From Streptomyces sp. CG1 (GTDB lineage Bacteria > Actinomycetota > Actinomycetes > Streptomycetales > Streptomycetaceae), in contig NZ_CP163518.1 in NCBI RefSeq assembly GCF_041080625.1, positions 3,100,001 to 3,164,000 on the forward strand: a DNA stretch of 64,000 nucleotides, written 5' to 3'. Position 1 is the first letter of the stretch. Each line of letters opens with the position of its first letter. Under the pieces are notes generated by a model, which saw only the letters and a list, made by a program, of their open reading frames with translations, was not told the origin of the DNA and searched no databases. Shown one piece after another: positions 36,089 to 44,694 of the stretch. The position numbers were made by a program, and so were the translations under genes.

Positions 36089-36730
36089 TCAGCTCTGGTT
36101 GAAGAACCCGCCCTCTGCGATGCGGGCCTTGTCCTCCGCCGTGACATCGACGTTAGCAGGAGACAACAGGAACACCTTCTGCGTCACCCGCTCGATGCTG
36201 CCATGAAGACCAAACACCAAACCGGCCGCAAAGTCGACAAGTCGCTTCGCGTCTGTGTCATCCATCTCAGTCAGATTCATGATCACCGGGGTGCCCTCAC
36301 GGAAGTGTTCCCCGATGGTACGGGCCTCGTTGTAGGTCCGGGGGTGAAGTGTGGTGATCCGGTACGGCTCTCGTTCCGACACGACCTTGGGCATGATCAC
36401 CGGTGCGTTCTTCTCCAGGGACTGGCGTTCTTGTGTGATGGATGCCACGGGCGCGATGCGCGCCGGACGTCCGGATTCCGCGGCGAGCGAAGTCGCACGG
36501 GCCACCGGCTCGCGTGGCGCGGGCGGTTGCACGATTCGCACCTCTTCGTCCCTTTGGGACTGGTGTGCACTGTGCGACTGGTGTGAAGATTCGTGCCGTC
36601 GATGGTCCCGCTCGGGCTCCGGGTCCAGTTCGGGCTCGAAGTCGTCGTCGGGGTCGAATCCTCGGCCGTCGTACCCATCGTCCTCCACGAGGCCGAGGTA
36701 GACCGCCATCTTGCGCATCGCGCCGGCCAT
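36089..36730 (-). CDS. sepF: Cell division protein SepF
   Basis: A 213-residue FtsZ-binding protein. The N-terminal membrane-targeting amphipathic start [20 protein letters not shown] is followed by an acidic/His-rich linker. The C-terminal SepF domain (about 120-205) contains [39 protein letters not shown] and [15 protein letters not shown]. SepF anchors FtsZ filaments to the membrane. This cluster has no ftsA, so SepF is the likely main membrane tether. ATG at 36730 has GGAGG 8 nt upstream. A longer in-frame extension to 36826 reads through the upstream spacer and is rejected. Confidence 0.96.
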   Translation of the reverse strand: MAGAMRKMAVYLGLVEDDGYDGRGFDPDDDFEPELDPEPERDHRRHESSHQSHSAHQSQRDEEVRIVQPPAPREPVARATSLAAESGRPARIAPVASITQERQSLEKNAPVIMPKVVSEREPYRITTLHPRTYNEARTIGEHFREGTPVIMNLTEMDDTDAKRLVDFAAGLVFGLHGSIERVTQKVFLLSPANVDVTAEDKARIAEGGFFNQS

Positions 36731-36858
36731 GCTCTGAGTCCTCCGCTCTGTGGTGGATCGGCTGACGACTGCCAAGTGCCCGCGATCCACGGGGTCGTTG
36801 CGCCCGCATTCACGGGCATTGACCATATTTTCTGCTGTGGTCCGACTTCTTGGCGACG

Positions 36859-37578
36859 TTACCCGAGCTTGGGGCGGACTCCGAGTACCGCAGTGCCGAC
36901 GCGCACATGTGTCGCTCCGGCGGCCACGGCCTGTTCGAGGTCCGCGCTCATCCCTGCCGACACCATGGTTGCAGCCGGATGAGCCCGGCGCAGGTCAGTC
37001 GACAAATCCATGAGCCGCCCGAACGCCGCCCGTTCGCGTCCCGCGTACTCCCCGGTGAGCGGAGCGACGGTCATCAGCCCGTCGAGCCGCAGCCCCGGAG
37101 CCCGGGCCACGAGGTCGGCCAACTCTTCGATTCCACCGGGCGCGACGCCGCCTCGCTCGCCTCGCTCACTCTCGCCCGCGTCCAGCGCCACCTGGAGCAG
37201 GCAGCCGACCTCGCGCTCCGCCCGCACCGCTTCCTTGGAGAGCGCAGTGACGAGCCGGGCACGGTCGACGGACTGCACCACACCGGCATAACCGACCACG
37301 GAACGGACCTTGTTGGTCTGCAACTGACCGACGAAATGCCATGTCAGTGGCAGATCCGCGCACGCGGCGGCCTTCGGCGCCGCGTCCTGGTCACGGTTCT
37401 CGGCGACATGACGCACACCGAGTTCCGACAGGATCCGCACATCGCTCGCCGGATAGGTCTTGGTGACCACGATCAGGGTCACCTCCTCGCGCTTGCGCCC
37501 CGCCGCCACACACGCGGCGGTGATGCGCTGCTCCACTATCGCCAGATTTCCGGCGAGTTCGGTCTTACGGTCCGTCAT
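36859..37578 (-). CDS. yggS: PLP homeostasis protein, YggS/PROSC family
   Basis: A 239-residue fold-type III PLP-binding protein without known catalysis, involved in vitamin B6 and amino-acid homeostasis. The PLP lysine is Lys40 in [23 protein letters not shown] near residues 79-89 and the C-terminal [28 protein letters not shown] phosphate-binding region are present (the latter near 207-230). ATG at 37578, 6 bp after pgeF, part of the ftsZ-downstream operon as in S. coelicolor (ylmE position). Confidence 0.95.
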   Translation of the reverse strand: MTDRKTELAGNLAIVEQRITAACVAAGRKREEVTLIVVTKTYPASDVRILSELGVRHVAENRDQDAAPKAAACADLPLTWHFVGQLQTNKVRSVVGYAGVVQSVDRARLVTALSKEAVRAEREVGCLLQVALDAGESERGERGGVAPGGIEELADLVARAPGLRLDGLMTVAPLTGEYAGRERAAFGRLMDLSTDLRRAHPAATMVSAGMSADLEQAVAAGATHVRVGTAVLGVRPKLG

Positions 37579-37584
37579 GCCCCA

Positions 37585-38403
37585 TCAGTCCAGCCAGACG
37601 TAGCTCGCGAGCCGCCCGGTGGTGCGGTCGCGGCGGTACGAGAAGTGGTCGCCCGACTCCAGCGTGCACACCGGCGACTGCGCCCGGTCGCACACCCCGA
37701 GCCGGTCGAGCTGCGCGTGCACCCCGGCGCTCACATCGACCGCCGGCGTACCCCAGCTCGTCTCAGCGTGCGCCGCCGGCTCGACGGCGGCCACTTCGGC
37801 GCGCATCTGCTCCGGCACCTCGTAGCACCGTCCGCACACGGCCGGGCCGGTGCGGGCGACGATCCGGTCCGGCTCGGCGCCGAGTTCGACCATGGCTCGT
37901 ACGGCGGCGGGGACGACCCCCTTGACCATGCCGGGCCGGCCCGCGTGCGCCGCCGCGACGACCCCGGCTACGGGATCGGCCAGCAGCACCGGCACACAGT
38001 CGGCGGTGAGGACGGCGAGGGCGAGTCCGCGGCGGGCGGTGACGACGGCGTCGACCTCCGGCACCGGCCTCCCCCGCTCTCGGCTTCTCCCCCACTCTCG
38101 GCTTCGCTCGAGCGGGGGGACCCCCGTGAGCGGGGGGACCCCCGTGAGCAGGGGGACCTCCATGCCCCAGGGCTCCGCCACCACGGCCACGTCGGCGCCG
38201 TGCACCTGGTTCATCCAGACGACCCGGCCCGGGTCGACGCCGAGCGACTTGGCGGCGATGTCCCGGTTGGCCCGTACGGCCTCGGGGGCGTCGCCGACCG
38301 CGCCGCCGAGGTTGAGCTCCTCATACGGAGCGGCGCTCACCCCGCCCCACCGGTCGGTGAAGGCGAAGTGCGCGCCGCTCACGCTCTCGCGCTGTCCTAT
38401 CAC
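37585..38403 (-). CDS. pgeF: Peptidoglycan editing factor PgeF (YlmD/YfiH, laccase-domain family)
   Basis: A 272-residue protein of the YfiH/DUF152 family. The E. coli member removes wrongly incorporated L-Ser from UDP-MurNAc precursors, and others are purine nucleoside phosphorylases. Zinc-site residues are His69 (NQVHGAD), Cys136 (TADCVPV) and His153 (AAHAGRPG). GTG at 38403 overlaps the ftsZ stop as GTGA. Between residues 81 and 114 is an insertion with [18 protein letters not shown] and Arg/Glu repeats. It is encoded by palindromic GC repeats (38062-38163) and absent from the family core. It lies in a loop, so activity may survive. Confidence 0.94.
   Translation of the reverse strand: MIGQRESVSGAHFAFTDRWGGVSAAPYEELNLGGAVGDAPEAVRANRDIAAKSLGVDPGRVVWMNQVHGADVAVVAEPWGMEVPLLTGVPPLTGVPPLERSREWGRSRERGRPVPEVDAVVTARRGLALAVLTADCVPVLLADPVAGVVAAAHAGRPGMVKGVVPAAVRAMVELGAEPDRIVARTGPAVCGRCYEVPEQMRAEVAAVEPAAHAETSWGTPAVDVSAGVHAQLDRLGVCDRAQSPVCTLESGDHFSYRRDRTTGRLASYVWLD
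38062..38163. repeat. Palindromic GC-rich repeat array inside pgeF
   Basis: Contains repeated CTCGGCTTC-type and GTGAGCGGGGGGACCCCC-type units, including CTCGAGCGGGGGGACCCCC-like inverted arms. Two near-identical 18-bp copies encode [12 protein letters not shown]. These resemble intergenic REP-like elements of Streptomyces, here in frame within a gene. Confidence 0.7.
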
Positions 38404-39608
38404 TTCAGGAAGTCCGGCACGTCCAGCTCCTCGGCCGCGCTGTCCGAGTAGGTCCGGGGCGCCGGCGGCACCGGCGGGGTGACCGGGATCTCGGCCACCG
38501 GCTCGGGCGCCTGCTCCGGCTCCTCCTTCGGCTTGACGCTGCCCAGCGAGCCGAAGGACGGGCGGCTGGGCTCGCTCGGCCGGGCCGGAGCGGGCTCCTC
38601 GCGCCGGGGGGAGGCCGAAGTCGAGGCCGATCCGAGAACGTTGTCCCGGCGGGCGGGCGGCTGACCGCCGTCGAAGCCGGCCGCGATCACGGTGACCCGG
38701 ACCTCGTCGCCGAGGGCGTCGTCGATGACCGCGCCGAAGATGATGTTGGCCTCGGGGTGGGCGGCCTCGCTGACCAGCTGGGCGGCTTCGTTGATCTCGA
38801 ACAGACCGAGATCGGAGCCGCCGGAGATGGAGAGCAGCACGCCCCGGGCGCCGTCGATGGACGCCTCCAGGAGCGGCGAGGAGATCGCCATCTCGGCCGC
38901 GGCCACCGCGCGGTCGTCGCCGCGGGCCGAGCCGATGCCCATGAGGGCTGAACCGGCCTCGGACATGACCGACTTCACGTCGGCGAAGTCGAGGTTGATG
39001 AGGCCGGGGGTGGTGATGAGGTCGGTGATGCCCTGGACACCGGAGAGCAGGACCTGGTCGGCGGACTTGAAGGCGTCCAGGACCGAGACCTGGCGGTCCG
39101 AGATGGACAGCAGCCGGTCGTTCGGGATGACGATGAGGGTGTCGACCTCTTCACGCAACTCGGCGATGCCGTCCTCGGCCTGGTTCGCCCGGCGCCGTCC
39201 CTCGAAGGTGAACGGGCGCGTGACCACGCCGATGGTGAGGGCGCCGAGCGAGCGCGCGATGTTGGCCACCACGGGCGCGCCACCGGTGCCGGTGCCGCCG
39301 CCCTCACCGGCCGTCACGAAGACCATGTCGGCCCCCTTGAGGACCTCCTCGATCTCCTCGCGGTGGTCCTCGGCGGCCTTGCGGCCGACGGCCGGGTTGG
39401 CCCCGGCGCCGAGTCCGCGGGTGAGTTCACGGCCGACGTCGAGCTTGACGTCGGCGTCGCTCATCAACAGCGCCTGTGCGTCGGTGTTGATGGCGATGAA
39501 CTCGACACCCTTGAGACCGACCTCGATCATCCGGTTGATGGCATTGACACCACCGCCGCCGACACCGATGACCTTGATGACTGCGAGGTAGTTCTGCGGT
39601 GCTGCCAC
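38400..39608 (-). CDS. ftsZ: Cell division GTPase FtsZ
   Basis: The 402-residue tubulin homologue that builds the Z-ring, and the sporulation ladder in Streptomyces. The GTP-binding signature GGGTGTG is at residues 103-109. [14 protein letters not shown] near the N-terminus, NTDAQAL and the T7 synergy loop [11 protein letters not shown] are present. The C-terminal linker is Pro/Glu-rich and ends with the conserved peptide ELDVPDFLK that binds SepF/FtsW partners. GTG at 39608 follows GAGAGG by 8 nt. The 279-bp upstream gap holds at least two promoter-like elements, so ftsZ can be expressed apart from the cluster. GTGA overlap with pgeF. Confidence 0.99.
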   Translation of the reverse strand: MAAPQNYLAVIKVIGVGGGGVNAINRMIEVGLKGVEFIAINTDAQALLMSDADVKLDVGRELTRGLGAGANPAVGRKAAEDHREEIEEVLKGADMVFVTAGEGGGTGTGGAPVVANIARSLGALTIGVVTRPFTFEGRRRANQAEDGIAELREEVDTLIVIPNDRLLSISDRQVSVLDAFKSADQVLLSGVQGITDLITTPGLINLDFADVKSVMSEAGSALMGIGSARGDDRAVAAAEMAISSPLLEASIDGARGVLLSISGGSDLGLFEINEAAQLVSEAAHPEANIIFGAVIDDALGDEVRVTVIAAGFDGGQPPARRDNVLGSASTSASPRREEPAPARPSEPSRPSFGSLGSVKPKEEPEQAPEPVAEIPVTPPVPPAPRTYSDSAAEELDVPDFLK

Positions 39609-39706
39609 GTCGAAGGCCTCTCGCCTCGAATTACGTTGTCGCCGCCGTGCGGTGCCCCGCGCCGGGACGACGGATGCCGAATGGGACGGTCCGTAGCGCC
39701 GACCCG

Positions 39707-39731
39707 AACCCTAACCCTGAAGTTTAGGGTT
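39707..39731. repeat. AACCCTAA inverted repeat in the ftsZ leader
   Basis: AACCCTAA at 39707-39714 is matched by TTAGGGTT at 39724-39731, 100 bp upstream of the ftsZ start and downstream of the promoter candidate at 39768-39797. It would form a hairpin in the ftsZ 5' leader or a DNA-binding site. Confidence 0.7.
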
Positions 39732-39767
39732 ACCAGTGTGTGTGTTTCCTGAAGTCTTCTGAACAGG

Positions 39768-39797
39768 ACACTAAGTCGACAAGTGGCGCACGTTCAA
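39768..39797 (-). promoter_or_regulatory. Candidate ftsZ promoter (TTGAAC - 18 - TAGTGT)
   Basis: On the minus strand TTGAAC (39792-39797) and TAGTGT (39768-39773) are 18 bp apart and match the main sigma-factor pattern. The transcript would start near 39760, giving a leader of about 150 nt. Streptomyces ftsZ is known to have several promoters, one of them developmentally induced. Which one this is cannot be read from sequence. Confidence 0.6.
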
Positions 39798-39828
39798 CGA
39801 ACACGCCGAACCTCCCGTTTTTCTTTTC

Positions 39829-39859
39829 ACCCTATGTGATCAGCCGTAGCAGTGCCCAA
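39829..39859 (-). promoter_or_regulatory. Second candidate ftsZ promoter (TTGGGC - 19 - TAGGGT)
   Basis: On the minus strand TTGGGC (39854-39859) and TAGGGT (39829-39834) lie 19 bp apart, just downstream of the ftsQ stop. Spacing is longer than ideal, so support is moderate. Confidence 0.4.
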
Positions 39860-39887
39860 CCAGGGTGCTGGCCTGCGCTGATGTGCG

Positions 39888-40688
39888 TCAACTCCCCGAT
39901 GACGCAGGGGCGGTGGGAACGCTGACGTCGAAGTGCCGCGCGCCGGGAGCTGCTTTCATGAGAGCCGTGAGGGTCCGCGCCTTGACCCGGCCGTTCTCGC
40001 TGCTGCCCCATCCCACGGTGCGGCCGTCGGCCAACTCCAGCGAGATGTTGTCGTAGGAACGGACTTGGACGGTCCGGGTTTCCTGGGCCACCGCGGCCGG
40101 CAGCGCGCCGGCGACGCGGACCGCCTCGCGCACCAGCCGGTCGGTGCCGAACCGGCGGAAGCCGGCAGCGTCGGGACCCGTACGGGAAACGGACAATTCC
40201 AGTGCCGGAACGGCTTTCGGCGCCTCAGAAACCGTGGCGAAACGGACACCTTCGTGGTCGACCTCGACGAAGTTCCCGCCCTTTCGGAGAAGCAGAACCG
40301 GAGTGCGCTCGGTCACTTTCAGTCCGATTCCATGAGGCCAGGAGCGGACCACATCAACAGTGTCAATTCGGGGCAATTTCCGGCGAAGTCGGGCTTCGAT
40401 GGCGTTGATGTCGACGGAAATCATCGGGGCCCCGACCGGCACGTCCGCCGCGTCGCGCACCTCAGCAGGGGTCAGGACATCGGTGCCGGACACCGAGACA
40501 TGCCCGACACGCAGCCATGCGGAGCCGTACAACACCCAGGTGCCACCGGCCCCGAGGAGCACGGCGGCCAGGGCCAGGATGACGATCGTACGAAGGCGCG
40601 GCCTTCTCAGCCTGCGGGCGAGGGGCGGGCCGGACGACTCCTGCTGGCGTTCACCGCGCTCGGCGGTCGTCGGTCCGGCCACGCTCAC
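39888..40688 (-). CDS. ftsQ: Cell division protein FtsQ
   Basis: A 266-residue bitopic divisome protein. It has a basic cytoplasmic N-terminus (LARRLRRPRLR), one membrane helix TIVILALAAVLLGAGGTWVLYG (about 34-55), and a POTRA domain (VGHVSVSGTDVLTPAEVRDAA onward, about 60-80). An extracytoplasmic FtsQ beta domain ends VKARTLTALMKAAPGARHFDVSVP (about 238-261). It links early and late divisome proteins (FtsL, FtsI/FtsW). GTG at 40688, or GTG 6 bp further in with better spacing to AAAGGG. It starts 20 bp after murG. No murC lies between murG and ftsQ. Confidence 0.95.
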   Translation of the reverse strand: MSVAGPTTAERGERQQESSGPPLARRLRRPRLRTIVILALAAVLLGAGGTWVLYGSAWLRVGHVSVSGTDVLTPAEVRDAADVPVGAPMISVDINAIEARLRRKLPRIDTVDVVRSWPHGIGLKVTERTPVLLLRKGGNFVEVDHEGVRFATVSEAPKAVPALELSVSRTGPDAAGFRRFGTDRLVREAVRVAGALPAAVAQETRTVQVRSYDNISLELADGRTVGWGSSENGRVKARTLTALMKAAPGARHFDVSVPTAPASSGS

Positions 40689-40708
40689 AGCCCTTTCGTC
40701 ATACGGTC

Positions 40709-41797
40709 CTAACGGCGCGAGGCGATCGCCTCGCGCACCATGCCGACGAGCAGTTCGTCGGCGTCCCGGCGGCCGAACTCACTTGCCGAGCGGGACATCT
40801 CGTACAGCCGGTGCGGGTCGGCGAGCACGGGCAGCACGTTCTGCTGCACCCACTCGGGCGTCAGTTCCGCGTCGTCGACGAGGAGTCCGCCGCCGGCCTT
40901 CACCACCGGCTGGGCGTTCAGCCGCTGTTCGCCGTTGCCGATGGGCAGCGGGACATAGGCGGCCGGAAGCCCGACGGCGGAGAGTTCGGCTACGGTCATC
41001 GCGCCCGCGCGGCAGAGCATCATGTCGGCCGCGGCGTACGCGAGGTCCATCCGGTCCAGGTAACTTACCGGGACATAGGGCGGCATTCCCGGCATCTGAT
41101 GCACCTGCGGCAGTTCGTTCTTCGGGCCGACCGCGTGCAGGATCTGGATACCGGCCTGCTGCAGCCACGGGGCGACCTGCTGGGTCACCTCGTTGAGGCG
41201 CCGGGCGCCCTGGGAGCCGCCGGAGACCAGCAGCGTGGGCAGGTTCGGGTCGAGACCGAAGCGGTGACGCCCCTCGGGGCGGGAAGCGGCCCGGTCCAGG
41301 GTGGCGATGGAGCGGCGCAGCGGGATGCCGATGTAGCGGGCGTCGCGCAGCTTGCTGTCCGGCGTGGAGACGGCGACCCGGGCGGCGTACCGCGAGCCGA
41401 TCTTGTTGGCCAGGCCGGGGCGGGCGTTGGCCTCGTGGATCACGATCGGCACACCGAGCCGCTTGGCGGCCAGATAGGCGGGCAGGGCGACATAGCCGCC
41501 GAAACCGACCACGACATCCGCCTTGGTGCGCTCCAGGATCTGCTCGGCGGCCTTGATGGTGCCGCGCAGCCGGCCCGGGACGGTGATCAGCTCGGGGGTG
41601 GGCTTACGGGGCAGCGGCACCGCCGGGATCAGCGCCAGCTCGTAGCCGCGCTCCGGGACGAGCCGGGTCTCCAGGCCGCGCTCCGTGCCCAGGGCCGTGA
41701 TCCCCACGGTCGGGTCCTGCCTGCGCAGGGCGTCCGCGAGGGCGAGCGCGGGCTCGATGTGGCCGGCGGTCCCCCCACCGGCGAGTACGACATGCAC
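40709..41797 (-). CDS. murG: Lipid II synthase (UDP-GlcNAc transferase) MurG
   Basis: A 362-residue GT28 glycosyltransferase that adds GlcNAc to lipid I on the inner membrane face, giving lipid II. The N-terminal acceptor domain has GGGTAGHIEPALALADAL (residues 7-24) and GFGGYVALPAYLAAK. The donor domain has VSGGSQGARRLNE and the UDP-GlcNAc motif CRAGAMTVAELSAVGLPAAYVPLP (around 260-285). GTG at 41797, 6 bp after the ftsW stop and 20 bp before ftsQ, within the dcw transcript. Confidence 0.98.
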   Translation of the reverse strand: MHVVLAGGGTAGHIEPALALADALRRQDPTVGITALGTERGLETRLVPERGYELALIPAVPLPRKPTPELITVPGRLRGTIKAAEQILERTKADVVVGFGGYVALPAYLAAKRLGVPIVIHEANARPGLANKIGSRYAARVAVSTPDSKLRDARYIGIPLRRSIATLDRAASRPEGRHRFGLDPNLPTLLVSGGSQGARRLNEVTQQVAPWLQQAGIQILHAVGPKNELPQVHQMPGMPPYVPVSYLDRMDLAYAAADMMLCRAGAMTVAELSAVGLPAAYVPLPIGNGEQRLNAQPVVKAGGGLLVDDAELTPEWVQQNVLPVLADPHRLYEMSRSASEFGRRDADELLVGMVREAIASRR

Positions 41798-41803
41798 CGA
41801 AAT

Positions 41804-43180
41804 TCACCGCTCTCCGGACGAGCGCGCCCTCGAGGCACGCCGTCGCATCGTGTTCCATCTCCGGGGAGCTCCGGCCTGCCTTCTGACAGGCGCCGAGCCC
41901 CCGGCTCCCCGCTTTCTACCAAAGCGAGGTTGCCGCATCGCAAGCGCCGCCCGCGCAGCGGGATCGTCGCGCGCGAAGGCGATCAGCAACCCGATGGCGA
42001 ACATGGTCGGCAGCAGGGCGGACCCTCCGTAGGAGAACAGCGGGAGGGGGACGCCGGCGATCGGCAGCAGACCGAGCACCGCACCGATGTTGATCACCGC
42101 CTGAGCCATGATCCAGGTGGTCACGCCTCCCGCGGCATACCTCACGAAGGGGTCCTCCGTGCGTCCGGCCACGCGGATACCCGCATAGCCTAGAGCCGCG
42201 AACAGGGCCAGCACCGACAGTGTCCCCGCCAGGCCCAGTTCCTCACCGGTGACCGCGAAGATGAAGTCGGTGTGGGCTTCCGGTAGTTGGCCCCATTTTT
42301 CCACACTCGCACCGAGACCGGAGCCGAAGAGTCCGCCGGAGGCGAGCGCGTAGATCCCGTGCACGGCCTGCCAGCAGTCGGCGACGCCCGTCTTGGGCTC
42401 GGTGGCGCCGATGCAGGCGAGCCGGGCCATCCGGTTGGGGCTGGTCTTGATGGCGACGAAGGCGAGCAGAGCGGCGATCTGCAGCACCATGGCGAACAGC
42501 CTGGTCGGCGCCCCCGCGAGCCACAGCAGGCCGAACAGGACGGCCGTGAGGATGATCGTCGTACCCATGTCGCCGCCGAGCATGATCAGCCCGAGCAGCA
42601 GGAAGGTGACCGGCACCAGCGGCACCAGCATGTGCTTCCACTGGGTCAGCAGTTTCTTCTCCTGCTTGCGGGCGATCAGGTCCGCGCCCCACAGCACCAG
42701 GGCCAGCTTGCCGAACTCGCTCGGCTGGATCTGGAAGGAGCCGCCGAGGGCGATCCAGTTCTGGTTGCCGTTGACCGTCTTCCCTATCCCCGGCACCTGC
42801 ACCAGAGCCATCAGGAAGACGGCGCAGGCCAGGATCGGGTAGGCCAGCGCCCGGTGCAGCTTCACCGGCATGCGGGAGGCCACGAACATCAGTACCCCGC
42901 CCAGCACGGCGGCCAGCAGCTGCTTGCGGAAGAAGTACGACCCCGGCAGCGCCATCTGCAGCGCGGTGACCTGGGAGGCCGAGTAGACCATGACCAGGCC
43001 CAGCACGGTGATCAGCACACTGCCGCCGAGGATCAGGTAGTAGGCGGTCAGCGGACGGTCCCAGGCCTTCTTGGCGCGCGCGAAGAACCGTTGCAGGGGG
43101 CTGTCGCGCCGGGGTCCGGGGACGGCGGGACGACGGGGCGCCCCCTGCACGGGCGGCCGACCGGTACGGCTACTGGGCAT
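41804..43180 (-). CDS. ftsW: Septal peptidoglycan polymerase FtsW (SEDS family)
   Basis: A 458-residue SEDS glycosyltransferase that polymerises lipid II at the septum with FtsI. About ten membrane helices from residue 45 to 415. SEDS landmarks are MVYSAS early, GGSFQIQPSEFGKLALVLW, GDMGTTIIL with the catalytic Asp (about residue 205), the EKWGQLPEAHTDFIFAV loop with its Glu/His, and the final PLPLFSYGGSALL. ATG at 43180 is preferred over the upstream GTG at 43192, which overlaps the GGAGG ribosome site. A long basic C-terminal tail follows the last helix. Confidence 0.97.
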   Translation of the reverse strand: MPSSRTGRPPVQGAPRRPAVPGPRRDSPLQRFFARAKKAWDRPLTAYYLILGGSVLITVLGLVMVYSASQVTALQMALPGSYFFRKQLLAAVLGGVLMFVASRMPVKLHRALAYPILACAVFLMALVQVPGIGKTVNGNQNWIALGGSFQIQPSEFGKLALVLWGADLIARKQEKKLLTQWKHMLVPLVPVTFLLLGLIMLGGDMGTTIILTAVLFGLLWLAGAPTRLFAMVLQIAALLAFVAIKTSPNRMARLACIGATEPKTGVADCWQAVHGIYALASGGLFGSGLGASVEKWGQLPEAHTDFIFAVTGEELGLAGTLSVLALFAALGYAGIRVAGRTEDPFVRYAAGGVTTWIMAQAVINIGAVLGLLPIAGVPLPLFSYGGSALLPTMFAIGLLIAFARDDPAARAALAMRQPRFGRKRGAGGSAPVRRQAGAPRRWNTMRRRASRARSSGER

Positions 43181-43248
43181 CAACGCCTCCACTGAACGTC
43201 GACCGTCCCACGCGTCCCTCCCAAGATCCGCCCGGCGGGCGGCCGGGG

Positions 43249-44694
43249 TCAGGCTTCGAGTTCGCGGACCGCCGCCGCGAACGCGTCACCGCGCTGGTTG
43301 TAGTTGGTGAACATGTCCATGGAGGCGCAGGCCGGAGCCAGCAGCACCGTGTCACCGGGCTGCGCGAGCCGCTTCGCTTCCCTCACCGCCTGGAGCATCG
43401 CCTCAGTGTCGGTCCGGTCGAGGTCGACGACGGGTACTTCGGGGGCGTGTCGCGCGAGGGCGTCGCGGATCAGGGCACGATCGGCGCCGATCAGGACGGC
43501 TCCGCGAAGTCGCTTTGCCGACTTGGCGACCAGCTCGTCGAAGGTCGCGCCCTTCGCCAGACCGCCCGCAATCCATACAATCGACTCATATGATGCCAAC
43601 GAGGCTTCGGCGGCATGCGTGTTGGTGGCCTTGGAGTCGTCCACATACGCCACCGCATCGATGTCCGCGACGTGCGCGATGCGGTGGGCGTCCGGCCGGA
43701 AGGCCTTGAGGCCGTCGCGTACGGCCTGGGCGGGCACCCCGAAGGCACGCGCGAGGGCCGCCGCGGCAAGGGCGTTGGCGATGTTGTGCGGGGCCGGCGG
43801 GTTGACGTCGGAGACCTCGGCCAGCTCCTGCGCGTTCTTCTGCCGGTTCTCGACGAAGGCGCGGTCGACCAGGATGCCGTCGACGACGCCGAGTTGGGAG
43901 GGCGCGGGGGTGCCGAGGGTGAACCCGATGGCCCGGCAGCCCTCCTCGACGTCGGCCTCGCGGACCAGGTCCTCGGTGGCCTTGTCCTCGACGTTGTAGA
44001 CGCAGGCGACCCGATTGCCCTCGTAGATACGGCCCTTGTCGCGTGCGTACGCCTCCATGGAGCCGTGCCAGTCCAGGTGGTCCGGGGCGAGGTTGAGGAC
44101 GGCCGCCGAGTGGGCGCGCAGCGAGGGCGCCCAGTGCAGCTGGTAGCTGGACAGCTCCACGGCGAGTACATCGAGATCGCCGTACTCCTCCTCGCCCAGG
44201 ACCGCGTCCAGCAGGGAGACGCCGATGTTGCCGACGGCGGCCGTGCGCAGGCCGGCGGCCTTCAGGATCGACGCCAGCATCTGCACGGTCGTCGTCTTGC
44301 CGTTGGTGCCGGTGACGGCGAGCCAGGGCGCCGCTTCGGGGCCGCGCAGGCGCCAGGCCAGCTCGACGTCGCCCCAGACGGGAACGCCCGCCTTCTCCGC
44401 CGCCAGGAACAGCGGCTTGTCCGGCTTCCAGCCGGGCGCGGTGACGATCAGCTCGGTGCCCTCCGGCAGGGACGCCCCGTCGCCGAGGCGCACGGTGATG
44501 CCGAGCGCCTCCAGTTCGGCGGCCTGCTCACGCGCGCGTGCGTCGTCGCCGTCGTTGACGACGGTGACGACCGCCCCGCGCGCGTGCAGCACCTTGGCCG
44601 CCGGGACGCCGGAGACACCGAGGCCGGCGACGGTGACGTGCTTGCCCTGGAAGTCGAAGAGCTCCGAGGAGGAGGTCACTTTTCCGCTGCCCAT
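43249..44694 (-). CDS. murD: UDP-N-acetylmuramoyl-L-alanine--D-glutamate ligase MurD
   Basis: A 481-residue Mur ligase adding D-glutamate to UDP-MurNAc-L-Ala. The N-terminal UDP-binding domain has VTVAGLGVSGVPAAKVL. The central ATPase has AVTGTNGKTTTVQML, DLDVLAVELSSYQL and LNLAPDHLDWHGSMEAYARDK (the last near residue 198). The C-terminal domain has VAYVDDSKATNTHAA and IVWIAGGLAKGATFDEL. The start is ambiguous: ATG at 44694 (MGSGKVTSSS) overlaps mraY by 19 bp, while GTG at 44679 would give a GTGA overlap with the mraY stop. Next gene ftsW's product uses the downstream lipid II. Confidence 0.97.
   Translation of the reverse strand: MGSGKVTSSSELFDFQGKHVTVAGLGVSGVPAAKVLHARGAVVTVVNDGDDARAREQAAELEALGITVRLGDGASLPEGTELIVTAPGWKPDKPLFLAAEKAGVPVWGDVELAWRLRGPEAAPWLAVTGTNGKTTTVQMLASILKAAGLRTAAVGNIGVSLLDAVLGEEEYGDLDVLAVELSSYQLHWAPSLRAHSAAVLNLAPDHLDWHGSMEAYARDKGRIYEGNRVACVYNVEDKATEDLVREADVEEGCRAIGFTLGTPAPSQLGVVDGILVDRAFVENRQKNAQELAEVSDVNPPAPHNIANALAAAALARAFGVPAQAVRDGLKAFRPDAHRIAHVADIDAVAYVDDSKATNTHAAEASLASYESIVWIAGGLAKGATFDELVAKSAKRLRGAVLIGADRALIRDALARHAPEVPVVDLDRTDTEAMLQAVREAKRLAQPGDTVLLAPACASMDMFTNYNQRGDAFAAAVRELEA

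Noticed and set aside
39707..39731. Chromosome telomere sequence
   Set aside because: Resembles the eukaryotic CCCTAA repeat by chance. Streptomyces telomeres are different palindromes at chromosome ends, and this lies in a core gene leader.
43181..43192. GTG start for ftsW at 43192
   Set aside because: That GTG is part of the GTGGAGG ribosome site serving ATG 43180.
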